Below, piece after piece: positions 25,451 to 33,800 of a stretch of DNA of 57,912 nt. Position 1 is the first letter of the stretch. Each line of letters starts with the position of its first letter. The notes beneath the pieces were generated by a model. The model made no database searches and was not told the origin of the DNA. It saw only the letters and a list, made by a program, of their open reading frames with translations. This DNA is from Acidimicrobiaceae bacterium. GTDB taxonomy: Bacteria; Actinomycetota; Acidimicrobiia; Acidimicrobiales; RAAP-2. The DNA is taken from the NCBI GenBank assembly GCA_003133325.1, contig PKXA01000083.1, positions 32,926-90,837 of the forward strand, written 5' to 3'. A program made the translations under genes and the position numbers.

Positions 25451-26305
25451 TCATTCGGCGATCCCTCTTCCGGAGTCCGACGTCACCTGACCGTCAGGTG
25501 CCAGGGTGGAGCTTGCCGAAGGGAAGTGCGGGGCTCGCTTCTCGCGCAGTGCGGCAGCGCCCTCGAGAACGTCGGGACCCATGAAGCAGAGCATCTCGTA
25601 GGCGGCTGACTGGTCGAAGATCGGTCCCGCGGCCTTGAGCCAGTTGTTGAGTGCGCGCTTCGTCCAACGGATCGCCGGCTGGGATCCAGTAGCCAGTTTC
25701 TCGGCCACCGCCATCGCCTCGTCGAACACCTTCTCCTTGGGCAGCGCCATGGTGACCATGCCGAGACGCTCGGCTTCAGCACCGGTCAGCATTTCGCCGG
25801 TCAGCAGGTAGTAACGGGCCTTCGCCATGCCCGCAAGGAGTGGCCAGATGATGGCGGAGTGATCACCCGCGGCGACCCCGAGCTTGACATGCCCGTCGCC
25901 GAGGCGGGCATCCTCCGCACAGATCGAGATGTCGGCGAGCAGGGCCACAGCCAGACCAGCCCCAATTGCGACGCCATTGATTGCCGAGATTACCGGTTTC
26001 TCACAATTGATCATGTTGTAGACGAGGTCACTCATTTCGGAGATCATGTGCGCCACGCGATCGAAATTCCCAGACAGGCGTTCGACCATGGCGAGGTCGC
26101 CTCCGGCAGAGAACGCCTTGCCGGCACCGGTCACTACGGCCACGTTGGTTTCGGGGTCCCGAGAAATGTCCGCCCAGACCCGGGAAAGTTCACTGTGCAT
26201 GTTCTCGTCGGCGGCATTGTACTTATCCGGGCGGTTCAAGGTGATCACCAGAATGCCGTGGTCGCGTCGCTCAAAATCCAACTGCTCGTAGCCTGCGTAC
26301 TCCAT
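25451..26305 (-). CDS. Enoyl-CoA hydratase/isomerase family protein
   Basis: This 284-residue crotonase-fold protein has the oxyanion-hole segments GAGKAFSAGGDL and NGVAIGAGLAVALLADISICAEDARLG. Its second acidic position lies in VAAGDHSAIIWPLLAG, the aspartate-containing form found in many actinobacterial crotonases in place of the classical glutamate. The ATG at 26305 is preceded by GGAGGA. It stands alone, convergent with the ThDP operon. It could hydrate methylglutaconyl-CoA for the leucine pathway, which otherwise lacks that enzyme here, or act in general beta-oxidation. Confidence 0.88.
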   Translation of the reverse strand: MEYAGYEQLDFERRDHGILVITLNRPDKYNAADENMHSELSRVWADISRDPETNVAVVTGAGKAFSAGGDLAMVERLSGNFDRVAHMISEMSDLVYNMINCEKPVISAINGVAIGAGLAVALLADISICAEDARLGDGHVKLGVAAGDHSAIIWPLLAGMAKARYYLLTGEMLTGAEAERLGMVTMALPKEKVFDEAMAVAEKLATGSQPAIRWTKRALNNWLKAAGPIFDQSAAYEMLCFMGPDVLEGAAALREKRAPHFPSASSTLAPDGQVTSDSGRGIAE

Positions 26306-26567
26306 GTGGTTCTCCTCCGGCGAAAGTCTATTTGGCAAGTCATCGTCGACTCTGATCGTTCGCGCGACCGGGTGAGCTGAACGACGCAGAGAGGTGAAAA
26401 CGCCTTCCTGATAAGAGAAACCGATGTCTGTGTCGGCACTAGTTCCCGACTCAAGACAGCGCTTCAGAAGTGAACGGTACCAGCACCGTCGCGGTGTGGC
26501 GGAATCCGATCGCGGCTCCACGCACCACCCTCTGTGGAAGACGCCAAGCGGCAGGCTTGGCCGGGGC

Positions 26568-27038
26568 GTTCCCGGAAACGTTCTTGCCATGGAGCTCGTC
26601 TCGTTCCAGACATCCGTGGCGATGTTGGCCTCGGGCAGCTATCCGGGAGCCAGCGACCCGGCAGCACTCCTCGGCGACAGTGGCACCGCCAGGAGCCATC
26701 TGTTGTACGGCCTCGGCATGGTGGCTTGTGAGCATGGGTCGGCAGTGCGCGATGTCACCTGTGGTGGGCTGGTGAACGAACTGGCTGAATCAGCCGAGGA
26801 CCGGACACGCGGCAATCGCAACTGTGCCCTCTTCATCATCGACCCGCACAATCCGTTCCGTACCCTAGAGATACGTGCGGAAGCCGAACTGACCGCGGAC
26901 CCCGAGAAGACAACTGTCCGCAAATTCGCCAAGATCTACAGTATCGACGAGTCCATGCTGGTCGACCCAACAGAGGATCGCTACACCGTCACCTACCGGC
27001 CTCGGAGATTGGTCGCCAACCCACCGGCACACACCTAG
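26568..27038 (+). pseudogene. Chimera of an IS21 IstB remnant and a beheaded PPOX-type oxidoreductase
   Basis: One open frame joins two unrelated pieces. Up to about 26800 it reads as the ATPase core of an IS21-family IstB helper: VSFQTSVAML, then LLGDSGTARSHLLYGLGMVACE and VTCGGLVNELAESAED. The Walker A lysine region is corrupted (GTAR for GTGK). From about 26805 it reads NRNCALFIIDPHNPFRTLEIR...ELTADPEKTTVRKFAKIY...VDPTEDRYTVTYRPRRLVANPP, the C-terminal part of an F420/FMN PPOX-class enzyme that lacks its first half. The insertion probably truncated the flavoprotein gene and later decayed. Neither part should be functional. Confidence 0.75.
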
Positions 27039-27099
27039 CGCAAGCTTCGTGCGCCCAGAAGCATGGGCTCCCGTGAGTGGAATGAGGTGATGACATGAA

Positions 27100-27296
27100 G
27101 TGACCCATCGGCAAGCTCGTGTTCGCCAGTTCTTCAGCGTCATCCTGCCCGAGAACACCCGCTCGATGGCGGTGGCGATGCGGCTCGGCTTCACCTTCCT
27201 CGAAGATAAGGGTGATGGGCCACTTCTCCGAGATACCCCACGGGATCTGGCGGCTCGGGCGCGACGAGTGGCAACCCCGGACCGAGAGACCCGCCG
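27100..27296 (+). pseudogene. GNAT acetyltransferase C-terminal fragment with frameshift
   Basis: The frame from 27100 gives FFSVILPENTRSMAVAMRLGFTFLEDK, the conserved C-terminal acetyl-CoA-binding segment of RimJ/RimL-type GNAT enzymes. The expected continuation, VMGHFSEIPHGIWRLGRDEW, is found in the next frame. The shift is explained by one extra G in the GGG run at about 27209. No N-terminal half is present upstream. It lies next to the IstB chimera, and both look like debris from the same disturbed patch. Confidence 0.7.
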
Positions 27297-27713
27297 TCAG
27301 TCAGCCATCTCCGTCGGGTCGGTGATCCTGACCTCGTCGAAGTGTGAACGGAAGAATCCCTTGTCCCTGGTCAACAATTGATCGGCAAAGACAACTGAGT
27401 GCGCGCCGATCAGAAAGTCAGCAGCAATACGGTCCCGACGTCCCCCGGCCGTTCGGTGAGCGCGCCATGCGGTTGACGCCAGTAGCGCTGAGTCTCTGTC
27501 GAACCCGCTGAAGGTGACACCGAGTGCCCCCATGGCGTCGATGGCGGCAAGGTGGTCGGGGAACGCTGTTGCCACTTCGGCCCACACCACTGGACATGCA
27601 ATCAGGGCGCCTTCAACCAGAGCGGAGCGAAGCGCGTCGGCCGAAAGTCTTCCGAAGGCGGAGTCCGCGCCGAACACGTCAAGCAGCACATTGGTGTCGA
27701 CAGCGCTGATCAC
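27297..27713 (-). CDS. vapC: PIN-domain toxin VapC
   Basis: This 138-residue PIN-domain ribonuclease has acidic active-site residues in VISAVDTNVLLD, VVWAEVA and RRDRIAADFLIGAH, so all expected carboxylates are present. The GTG at 27713 overlaps the antitoxin stop (GTGA), the usual order and coupling. VapC toxins cleave tRNA or rRNA when free of antitoxin. An upstream in-frame start at 27749 would lie inside the antitoxin gene and is rejected. Confidence 0.88.
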   Translation of the reverse strand: MISAVDTNVLLDVFGADSAFGRLSADALRSALVEGALIACPVVWAEVATAFPDHLAAIDAMGALGVTFSGFDRDSALLASTAWRAHRTAGGRRDRIAADFLIGAHSVVFADQLLTRDKGFFRSHFDEVRITDPTEMAD

Positions 27714-27946
27714 ACGGGTTCCTCTTCGCCGCGCAAACCGGTCATCCATGCATCTGTGGAGCGACCCAGCTGCACGATTCCGAAACTCGCCGCCACAGGA
27801 TCGACTGGCGCAACCTTGCGACCGATCAGTGTGCCTCGGTCTTCGGAGAAATCAACGATTTGTCCCGGAACCAGACCCAGCCGATCGCGGAGGGCTTTAG
27901 GGATGGTGACCTGGCCTTTTTCGGATACGACACTCTTCATACTCAT
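27710..27946 (-). CDS. vapB: AbrB-type antitoxin VapB
   Basis: This 78-residue protein has an N-terminal swapped-hairpin AbrB/MazE DNA-binding domain (VVSEKGQVTIPKALRDRLGLVPGQIVDF) and a C-terminal tail that should wrap the toxin. ATG 27946 or ATG 27940 may start it; TAGGA lies upstream of the first. It probably represses its own operon through the inverted repeat at 27930-27951. Confidence 0.87.
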   Translation of the reverse strand: MSMKSVVSEKGQVTIPKALRDRLGLVPGQIVDFSEDRGTLIGRKVAPVDPVAASFGIVQLGRSTDAWMTGLRGEEEPV

Positions 27947-27951
27947 AGTGT
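27930..27951. promoter_or_regulatory. Inverted repeat over the vapB start codon
   Basis: ACACT (27930-27934) and AGTGT (27947-27951) flank the two candidate vapB ATG codons. Binding of VapBC here would block initiation as well as transcription. The arms are short, so this is a weak call. Confidence 0.35.
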
Positions 27952-27992
27952 AGTCATTCCTACCCAAAAAAGGGGAGGAGAGAATACGCCGG

Positions 27993-28763
27993 TCAGCGTA
28001 GGTTGAGCCCGCCATCGACCAGGACGACTTCTCCGGTCACGTAGGAGGCCCGAATCAGGCCGTAGATCATCTCGGCGACGTCCTCGGACGTAGCAATCCG
28101 CCTCAGCGGTGCCTGGGCCTGGACGTAGGCCCGGACGGTGTCCCATTCGGCCGTCCACGGGGTGTCGACCAATCCCGGTGCCACCGCATTCACCCGGATG
28201 TCGGGACCGAGGGTGTTGGCCAGCAACCTGGTCATGTGCGAGACCGCGGCCTTGGAGCAGGCATAGGGAATAGAGCTGCCGGTCGGTCGTTCCCCGGCGA
28301 TCGACGACACGTTGACCACCTGGCCGCGTCCGGAAGCCACCAGATGAGGGACTGCGGCCACGGTGACCTGCCACGTGCCGATCACATTCACGTCGAAGAT
28401 GCGGCGCCAGACCTCGGGGGTGGCTGCTTCGAGTTCCCGGTGGGGGATGACCGCGGTCGCACCGGCGTTGTTGACCAGGACATCCAGCCGTCCGTGACGT
28501 TGGATCACCGTCTCGATCAAGCGGTGGGCTTGCTCCTCATCGGCGACGTCGGCTTGGACGTAATCGGCCCCGGGAAGCTCGCCCGCCAATGCTTTCCCCG
28601 CGGACACCGAGTGCACCGAGTTGACCACCACCGTGGCGCCGGCCGAGGCCAGTTGCCGGGCGGTGGCGGCACCGATCCCCGAGGACGAGCCGGTGATCAA
28701 CGCCACCTGACCATGGAGGGGCGAGAGGGGATCGGCACTGGTGGGGGTGGTGGCCTCGGACAT
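27993..28763 (-). CDS. Short-chain dehydrogenase/reductase
   Basis: This 256-residue classical SDR has the cofactor motif TGSSSGIGAA near residue 24, NNAG, the catalytic serine in NVSSIAGE and the YACSK Tyr-Lys pair. The C-terminal ASYVTGEVVLVDGGLNLR is typical of 3-oxoacyl-ACP reductase-like and polyol SDRs. It would oxidise or reduce an alcohol/ketone with NAD(P). It is divergent from the FAH-family gene at 28803 across 39 bases. The substrate is unknown. A long proline/serine N-terminal tail precedes the fold. Confidence 0.9.
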   Translation of the reverse strand: MSEATTPTSADPLSPLHGQVALITGSSSGIGAATARQLASAGATVVVNSVHSVSAGKALAGELPGADYVQADVADEEQAHRLIETVIQRHGRLDVLVNNAGATAVIPHRELEAATPEVWRRIFDVNVIGTWQVTVAAVPHLVASGRGQVVNVSSIAGERPTGSSIPYACSKAAVSHMTRLLANTLGPDIRVNAVAPGLVDTPWTAEWDTVRAYVQAQAPLRRIATSEDVAEMIYGLIRASYVTGEVVLVDGGLNLR

Positions 28764-28802
28764 GAGAGGAGTGTAGGACTGCCGGTGGCGTACGGTCTAT
28801 CC

Positions 28803-29702
28803 GTGCGACTGGTGAGCATGCTCGATGACGGGGTTCGGACCGGCCTGGTGGAGGGGGACGAGATCGTCGATCTCACCGACCCGGCCATCGGACTGCCCGG
28901 CGATATGGTGGCCTTGCTGACGTTGGGCCCCGATGCCGCCGATCCTCTCCGACGAGCGGCGTCCACCGGCGCTCGCCGGCTGCCGATGGCCTCGACCCTT
29001 CTGTTGGCACCGGTGCCGCGGCCGCCCTCCTTTTTGGCCATCGCCCGCAACTACGACGCCCATGTCCGTGAGCTCGGGCACGAGCGGCCGGAGTGTCAGA
29101 CCTGGTTCTCCAAGCAACCCACCTGTGTGATCGGGCCCGGTGCTGCCATCGAAGTCCCATCGGTGTCGACCGACGTCGACTACGAGGGCGAGGTCGGCAT
29201 GGTCATCGGCCGATGGTGTCGCCATGTGCCGGTGGAGCATGCGCTCGAGGTGGTGGCCGGGTACACCGTGGTCAATGACGTCAGCGTCCGAGATTGGCAG
29301 TGGCGATCCCCCACCATGATGATGGGCAAGGGTTTCGATACCCATGGTCCGACGGGTCCGTGGTTGGTGACCGCCGACGATCTCGGAGACCCTCAGGACC
29401 TCAGCGTGCGCACCTGGGTCAATGACGAACTCCGTCAGGACGGCGCCACCGGTGACATGATCTTCACCTGTGCACAGATGATCGAGCACTTGTCGACGGC
29501 ATTCACCCTCGAGCCGGGGATGATCATCTCCACCGGGACACCGGCGGGTGTGGGGGCGAAGGACGACCCTCCCCGTTGGCTCGCCGCCGGGGACACCGTT
29601 CGGATTGTGGTGGAGGGCATCGGCGAGCTGTCCAACCCGGTGGTCGACGAGCCAGGAGCGGACCGGGGCCGGCCCGATCGGGATCGGTCCGACCGGCCAT
29701 GA
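28803..29702 (+). CDS. Fumarylacetoacetate hydrolase family protein
   Basis: This 299-residue protein has the FAH metal site in DYEGEVGMVIG and VVNDVSVRDWQ, and a terminal FTLEPGMIISTGTPAGVG loop. It resembles 2-keto-4-pentenoate hydratase/5-oxopent-3-ene decarboxylase and fumarylpyruvate hydrolase types. Fumarylpyruvate hydrolysis would complete the gentisate route begun at 17552, but the gene is 10 kb away. The GTG at 28803 follows TACGGT by only a few bases, suggesting a leaderless transcript. The C-terminus is an Arg/Asp-rich tail. It overlaps the ArfB gene by ATGA. Confidence 0.87.
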   Translation: MRLVSMLDDGVRTGLVEGDEIVDLTDPAIGLPGDMVALLTLGPDAADPLRRAASTGARRLPMASTLLLAPVPRPPSFLAIARNYDAHVRELGHERPECQTWFSKQPTCVIGPGAAIEVPSVSTDVDYEGEVGMVIGRWCRHVPVEHALEVVAGYTVVNDVSVRDWQWRSPTMMMGKGFDTHGPTGPWLVTADDLGDPQDLSVRTWVNDELRQDGATGDMIFTCAQMIEHLSTAFTLEPGMIISTGTPAGVGAKDDPPRWLAAGDTVRIVVEGIGELSNPVVDEPGADRGRPDRDRSDRP

Positions 29703-30127
29703 CCGCACCATCGGGCGGCCCAGACCGGGTGCGGATTACGTCGTCATTGTCCATCCCGCTGTCCGAGCTCCAGTTCCGTTTCACCCCGAGCGGCGGCCCC
29801 GGCGGCCAACACGCCAACAAGGTCAACACCCGGGTGGAGCTTCGCTTCGATGTGGCCGCCTCTCCGTCGCTCGGACCCCGCCAGCGGGCCCGACTCCTCG
29901 AGAAGCTGGGTGCGGAGATCCGGGTGGTCGCCGACGATGAGCGATCCCAGGGTCGCAACCGTCAACTGGCGGTCACCCGGTTCGGTGAGCGGATGGCCGC
30001 CGCCCTCCACGTCGACAAACCGCGCCGTGCGACCCGACCATCCAAGGGCGCCAAGGAGCGTCGGCTCACCGCCAAGCGACAGCTCTCCGAGCGGAAGCGG
30101 TCCCGGCGTCCGGATTTCGACGACTGA
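29699..30127 (+). CDS. arfB: Alternative ribosome-rescue factor ArfB (peptidyl-tRNA hydrolase domain)
   Basis: This 142-residue protein has the release-factor GGQ motif at residues 35-37 (GGPGGQHANKVNTRVE). A basic C-terminal tail (RRATRPSKGAKERRL...KRQLSERKRSRR) enters the mRNA channel of stalled ribosomes. It hydrolyses peptidyl-tRNA to rescue ribosomes on truncated mRNAs. The ATG at 29699 overlaps the FAH stop by four bases. It ends 12 bases before the convergent oxidoreductase gene. Confidence 0.93.
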   Translation: MTAPSGGPDRVRITSSLSIPLSELQFRFTPSGGPGGQHANKVNTRVELRFDVAASPSLGPRQRARLLEKLGAEIRVVADDERSQGRNRQLAVTRFGERMAAALHVDKPRRATRPSKGAKERRLTAKRQLSERKRSRRPDFDD

Positions 30128-30139
30128 CCGAGCGACGAC

Positions 30140-33100
30140 TCAGGCCGATCGCACCGCCGGCCGGTTCGCCGCCGAAAGGGCACCAAGCAGCAAGGCGCTC
30201 TCTGACCGGAAATGATCGATGCCCTCTCTCTTCACTCCCTCGTAGCCCCGGACGAGCTCGGGGAGGCCGGCCACCTCGGCCACCGCCGCGGCGGTATCCG
30301 GGGTGAGATGGGTCAAGGCTTGCCCGAGCAGGCGGAGGTATTCGGTCACCAGGGCCCGCTCGGTCCGGCGCATGCGGGCATAGCCAAAGGGATCGAATGG
30401 TGTCCCCCGCAGATGGCGGGCGGTCTGCAACAGATGGAAGGCGGGTGCCGTGGCCGGGCCGAGGCTGATCTTCTTGCGGAGGCCGAGCTTCGCCAGCAGG
30501 GGAGGAAGGAGCATGACCCGGATCCGTGCCCCCTGGCCGAACTCGTCGCTCAGTTTGGCCTGTTCCATGGCGTCGAGGTGGAGCCTGGCCACTTCGTACT
30601 CGTCCTTGTAGGCCATGAGCTTGTGGAGGCCCATGGCGAAAGCGGTCGTGACCGGCAGCTGTTGGCTCGGTGCCTCGGCCACTTCGACCGCTGACACAGA
30701 GAGGACATGGTTCAGATAGCCGCGGGCATACCCGGTGCTCTGATAGGCGATCAGATCATCGAGCCGCGGCTCGAGAACGGGGCGGAGGACATCGGGGATG
30801 TCGCGGTCCCCGAGCAACAGACGGGTAGCCTGACCGGTCGGCAGCGGCCCGCGGTCGGGGGATGCCAGCACCCGGCGGACAGCAACGGGGTCGATGACCG
30901 CCGCGCGCCCCCACCGGAAGGCCGCCAAGTTGGCCGCCACCGCGGTGCCGTTGAGCCGGATGGACTCTTCGATCGATCCCGCCGTGATGGGCAGGCACCC
31001 GTGCTGGAACGCCGCGCCGGTGAGGACCATGTTGGTGGCCAGGTGGTCACCCGAGATCCGCTCGGCGATCCAGTTGGCGTCGAGGTAGAGGTTCTCCCGC
31101 CGGCAGGTCTCCCGGTCGATCCGAGCCACCACCTTGGCTCGCTCCGGAAAGGTGACGGTCGGGTCGGTGACCATCTCCGCTGTTGCCACTTCGGCGGTAT
31201 TGACCACGGCCACTGTCCGCCGCCGATCGGCGGTGGCCAGATTGGCGGGACTGACTGCGCCGAGCAGGTCGAAGGCGAGCAGGACATCGACGCTTCGGCC
31301 CCCGGCCCGGACGGCGGCCTCGATGGGGTGGGACGAGATCCGCAGGTCGGAGGTGACCGGCCCCCCTTTTTGGGACAGCCCGGTCTGCTCGACTCCGGCG
31401 GCGAAGCGACCATCGAGGAGGGCGGCCATCTGCAGGACCCGAGAGATGGTGACGACCCCGGTGCCGCCGATGCCGGGCATCCGGATGAGGACGTCATCGG
31501 CGGGCACCCGCCCGACCGGTTGCACCAGGACGACCGGCGGCTCGGGGAGGGCCGGCGGTGTGGCCGGCCGTTTTGCCGGCCGCTTTGCCGGCCGTTTCGG
31601 GAAGACCTGCACGAACGAGGGGCAGTCACCCCTCAGGCATGAGTAGTCCTGGTTGCATGATCCCTGGTGGATGGCGGTCTTCCGGCCGAACTCGGTGTCG
31701 ACCGGCACCACCGACAAGCAGGTCGACTGTTGACCGCAGTCGCCGCAGCCCTCGCACACCCGTTCATTGATCCACAGGCGCATGGCCGGCGTCGGAAGCT
31801 GGTGGCGCTTGCGCATCCGGCGCTCCTCGGCGGCGCAGCGGTCGTCGTGGATGAGCACCGTGACCCCGCTGACCTCGGCCAACTCGGTCTGCACTTCGTC
31901 CAGCTCGTCGCGGTGGCGGACCTGGGCGATCGGGTCGAGGGTGACCCCCCGATAGTCCGCCGGTTCGGGCGTGGTCACCACTATCCGCTTCACGCCTTCG
32001 AGGGCCAACCACCGGGTCAGCTCGGGTACCGGCATGAGGCCGACGGGCTCCTGCCCCCCGGTCATGGCCACCGCCCGGTTGTAGAGGAGCTTGTAGGTGA
32101 TGTTGGCCCCGCTGTCCACCGCCGCCCGGACGGCCAGTGATCCCGAATGGAAGAACGTCCCATCGCCGAGGTTCTGGACGAAGTGGGCATCGTCGGTGAA
32201 GGGGAACAGGCCGTTCCACTGGGCACCCTCGCCGCCCATCTGGGTGATGCCGACGGGGTGACCTCGGCCGTGCGGGTCGAACGACGCCATGATGTGGCAG
32301 CCGATACCCATACCGACCAGGTCGTCGTCGCCGGCCCGGGTGGAGCGATTGTGAGGGCACCCCGAACAGAAGTACGGGGTCCGGGCCAACAGGGGAGCGG
32401 AACTGACTCGGAGCTGATCGGCTCGATTCAGTTGCTCCAGATGGTGGCGGGCGGGTTCGGGGAGCGCGTCGCCGATTCTGGCGGCCAAGACCTGGGCGGC
32501 CAGATCGCTGGTCACCGTGGCGTGCTCGGGAACCAGTGGACGCCCCTCGTGGTCGCGCTTGCCCACCACCAATGGCTGGTGCGGCTGCCGGTAGAGGGCT
32601 TCTTTCACCTGGGTCTCGAGGAACCCCGCCTTGTCCTCGATGACCACCACCTCTTCGAGCCCGGCCAGCATCCGGCGCAGGTGCCCCGGATCGATCGGCC
32701 ACACCATGGCCATCTTCACCAGGCGGATCCCGAGAGCCTCGAGCCCGTCGTGGTCGATCCCGAGATCGACCAGGGCGCGCAGGACAGCGGCGTAGGCCAG
32801 GCCGGAGGCCACCACCCCGAGGCGGGGCCGCGCCGGCTGGTAGGCCACATGGTTCAACGAGGTCGAGTCGGCGTACTCCGTGGCCCGGGGGAGTCGCACC
32901 TCGATCAGGTCCTCCTCGGCCACCATCGACTGGGCCCCGATCAACATCGACGATCGCCACTGGCGGGAGAGATCGGGTGCGGGAATCCACCCGGCGGGAT
33001 CATCGAGGTCGACGGTGGCAGCCGCGTCGGCGATGTCGGCCACCACCTTCACTGCCGCCCAGGTTCCGGCGAAGCGGGACAGCGCCACGGCATGAAGGCC

Positions 33101-33682
33101 GAACTGGCGGACCTCGGCCACCGTGGACGGGGCCAACAGGGGAATCAGCAGGCTCTTGGCCATGCCCTCACACGAGCTCGGGATGGTGGAGGACTTGCAC
33201 GTCGGGTCGTCGCCGATCCACGCCACCGCCCCGCCGAGCGGGGCCGTCCCTGAGTAATTGCCGTGTCGGATGGCGTCGGCGGCTCGATCGAACCCGGGGT
33301 TCTTCCCGTACCAGAAGCCGGCGACGCCGCGGTAGCGACGTCCCGGGAGCTCTTCGAGGAGTTGGGTCCCGCCCACCGCGGTAGCAGCCAGCTCCTCGTT
33401 TACTCCCGGACTGACCACGATGCCGGCACCGTCGAGCAGTGAACGGTTCCGCTGCATCTCGAGGTCGAGGCCGCCGAGCGGGGAACCCTCGTAGCCGCTC
33501 ACGAACGCGGCGGTATCGAGGCCCCTGGCGTCGTCGAGCCGTCGCTGGTCGAGCACGGTCCTCACGATGGCGTCGATTCCCGACATGAGCACCCGCCCCT
33601 GGCGAGTGGTGTACTTCTCATCCAAGGTCACCCGGGGCGCCGGCCTGGCCGGGCCGGTTACCAGATCGACCACGTTGTCCAC
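30140..33682 (-). CDS. Indolepyruvate:ferredoxin oxidoreductase-type fused enzyme
   Basis: This 1180-residue single-chain 2-oxoacid:ferredoxin oxidoreductase has, in order: an N-terminal ThDP pyrimidine domain (YEGSPLGGLDLEM, GVNEELAATAVGG), a CSGCPHN cysteine motif near residue 440, a ThDP-binding GDGTFFHSG near 507, a cysteine-rich iron-sulfur segment (CEGCGDCGQQSTC...CNQDYSC..DCP) near 640, and a gamma domain (PGIGGTGVVTISRV) from about 730. A KRPA-KRPA-KRPA linker separates the last two. It decarboxylates aryl- or branched-chain 2-oxoacids to acyl-CoA with ferredoxin. The GTG at 33682 is chosen by a GGGGG site. It follows the leucine dehydrogenase gene, which would supply 2-oxoacids. Confidence 0.88.
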   Translation of the reverse strand: MDNVVDLVTGPARPAPRVTLDEKYTTRQGRVLMSGIDAIVRTVLDQRRLDDARGLDTAAFVSGYEGSPLGGLDLEMQRNRSLLDGAGIVVSPGVNEELAATAVGGTQLLEELPGRRYRGVAGFWYGKNPGFDRAADAIRHGNYSGTAPLGGAVAWIGDDPTCKSSTIPSSCEGMAKSLLIPLLAPSTVAEVRQFGLHAVALSRFAGTWAAVKVVADIADAAATVDLDDPAGWIPAPDLSRQWRSSMLIGAQSMVAEEDLIEVRLPRATEYADSTSLNHVAYQPARPRLGVVASGLAYAAVLRALVDLGIDHDGLEALGIRLVKMAMVWPIDPGHLRRMLAGLEEVVVIEDKAGFLETQVKEALYRQPHQPLVVGKRDHEGRPLVPEHATVTSDLAAQVLAARIGDALPEPARHHLEQLNRADQLRVSSAPLLARTPYFCSGCPHNRSTRAGDDDLVGMGIGCHIMASFDPHGRGHPVGITQMGGEGAQWNGLFPFTDDAHFVQNLGDGTFFHSGSLAVRAAVDSGANITYKLLYNRAVAMTGGQEPVGLMPVPELTRWLALEGVKRIVVTTPEPADYRGVTLDPIAQVRHRDELDEVQTELAEVSGVTVLIHDDRCAAEERRMRKRHQLPTPAMRLWINERVCEGCGDCGQQSTCLSVVPVDTEFGRKTAIHQGSCNQDYSCLRGDCPSFVQVFPKRPAKRPAKRPATPPALPEPPVVLVQPVGRVPADDVLIRMPGIGGTGVVTISRVLQMAALLDGRFAAGVEQTGLSQKGGPVTSDLRISSHPIEAAVRAGGRSVDVLLAFDLLGAVSPANLATADRRRTVAVVNTAEVATAEMVTDPTVTFPERAKVVARIDRETCRRENLYLDANWIAERISGDHLATNMVLTGAAFQHGCLPITAGSIEESIRLNGTAVAANLAAFRWGRAAVIDPVAVRRVLASPDRGPLPTGQATRLLLGDRDIPDVLRPVLEPRLDDLIAYQSTGYARGYLNHVLSVSAVEVAEAPSQQLPVTTAFAMGLHKLMAYKDEYEVARLHLDAMEQAKLSDEFGQGARIRVMLLPPLLAKLGLRKKISLGPATAPAFHLLQTARHLRGTPFDPFGYARMRRTERALVTEYLRLLGQALTHLTPDTAAAVAEVAGLPELVRGYEGVKREGIDHFRSESALLLGALSAANRPAVRSA
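31563..31598 (-). repeat. Three 12-bp tandem repeats encoding the KRPA linker
   Basis: Three near-identical units (plus strand GCCGGCCGTTTT, GCCGGCCGCTTT, GCCGGCCGTTTC) encode Lys-Arg-Pro-Ala three times in the linker before the gamma domain of the oxidoreductase. The units differ only in the last bases, so copy number may vary by slippage. Confidence 0.85.
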
Positions 33683-33800
33683 TGCGACCCCCGACCGGCT
33701 ACGCCCAGCGCCATGCCGCCCGGCTTGCCGCGCGTCTGATTGCCGTCGCCTTCCTGGTTGCCGTGGGGATCGGAACGGAATGGAGGGCATGTTCGCCGGT

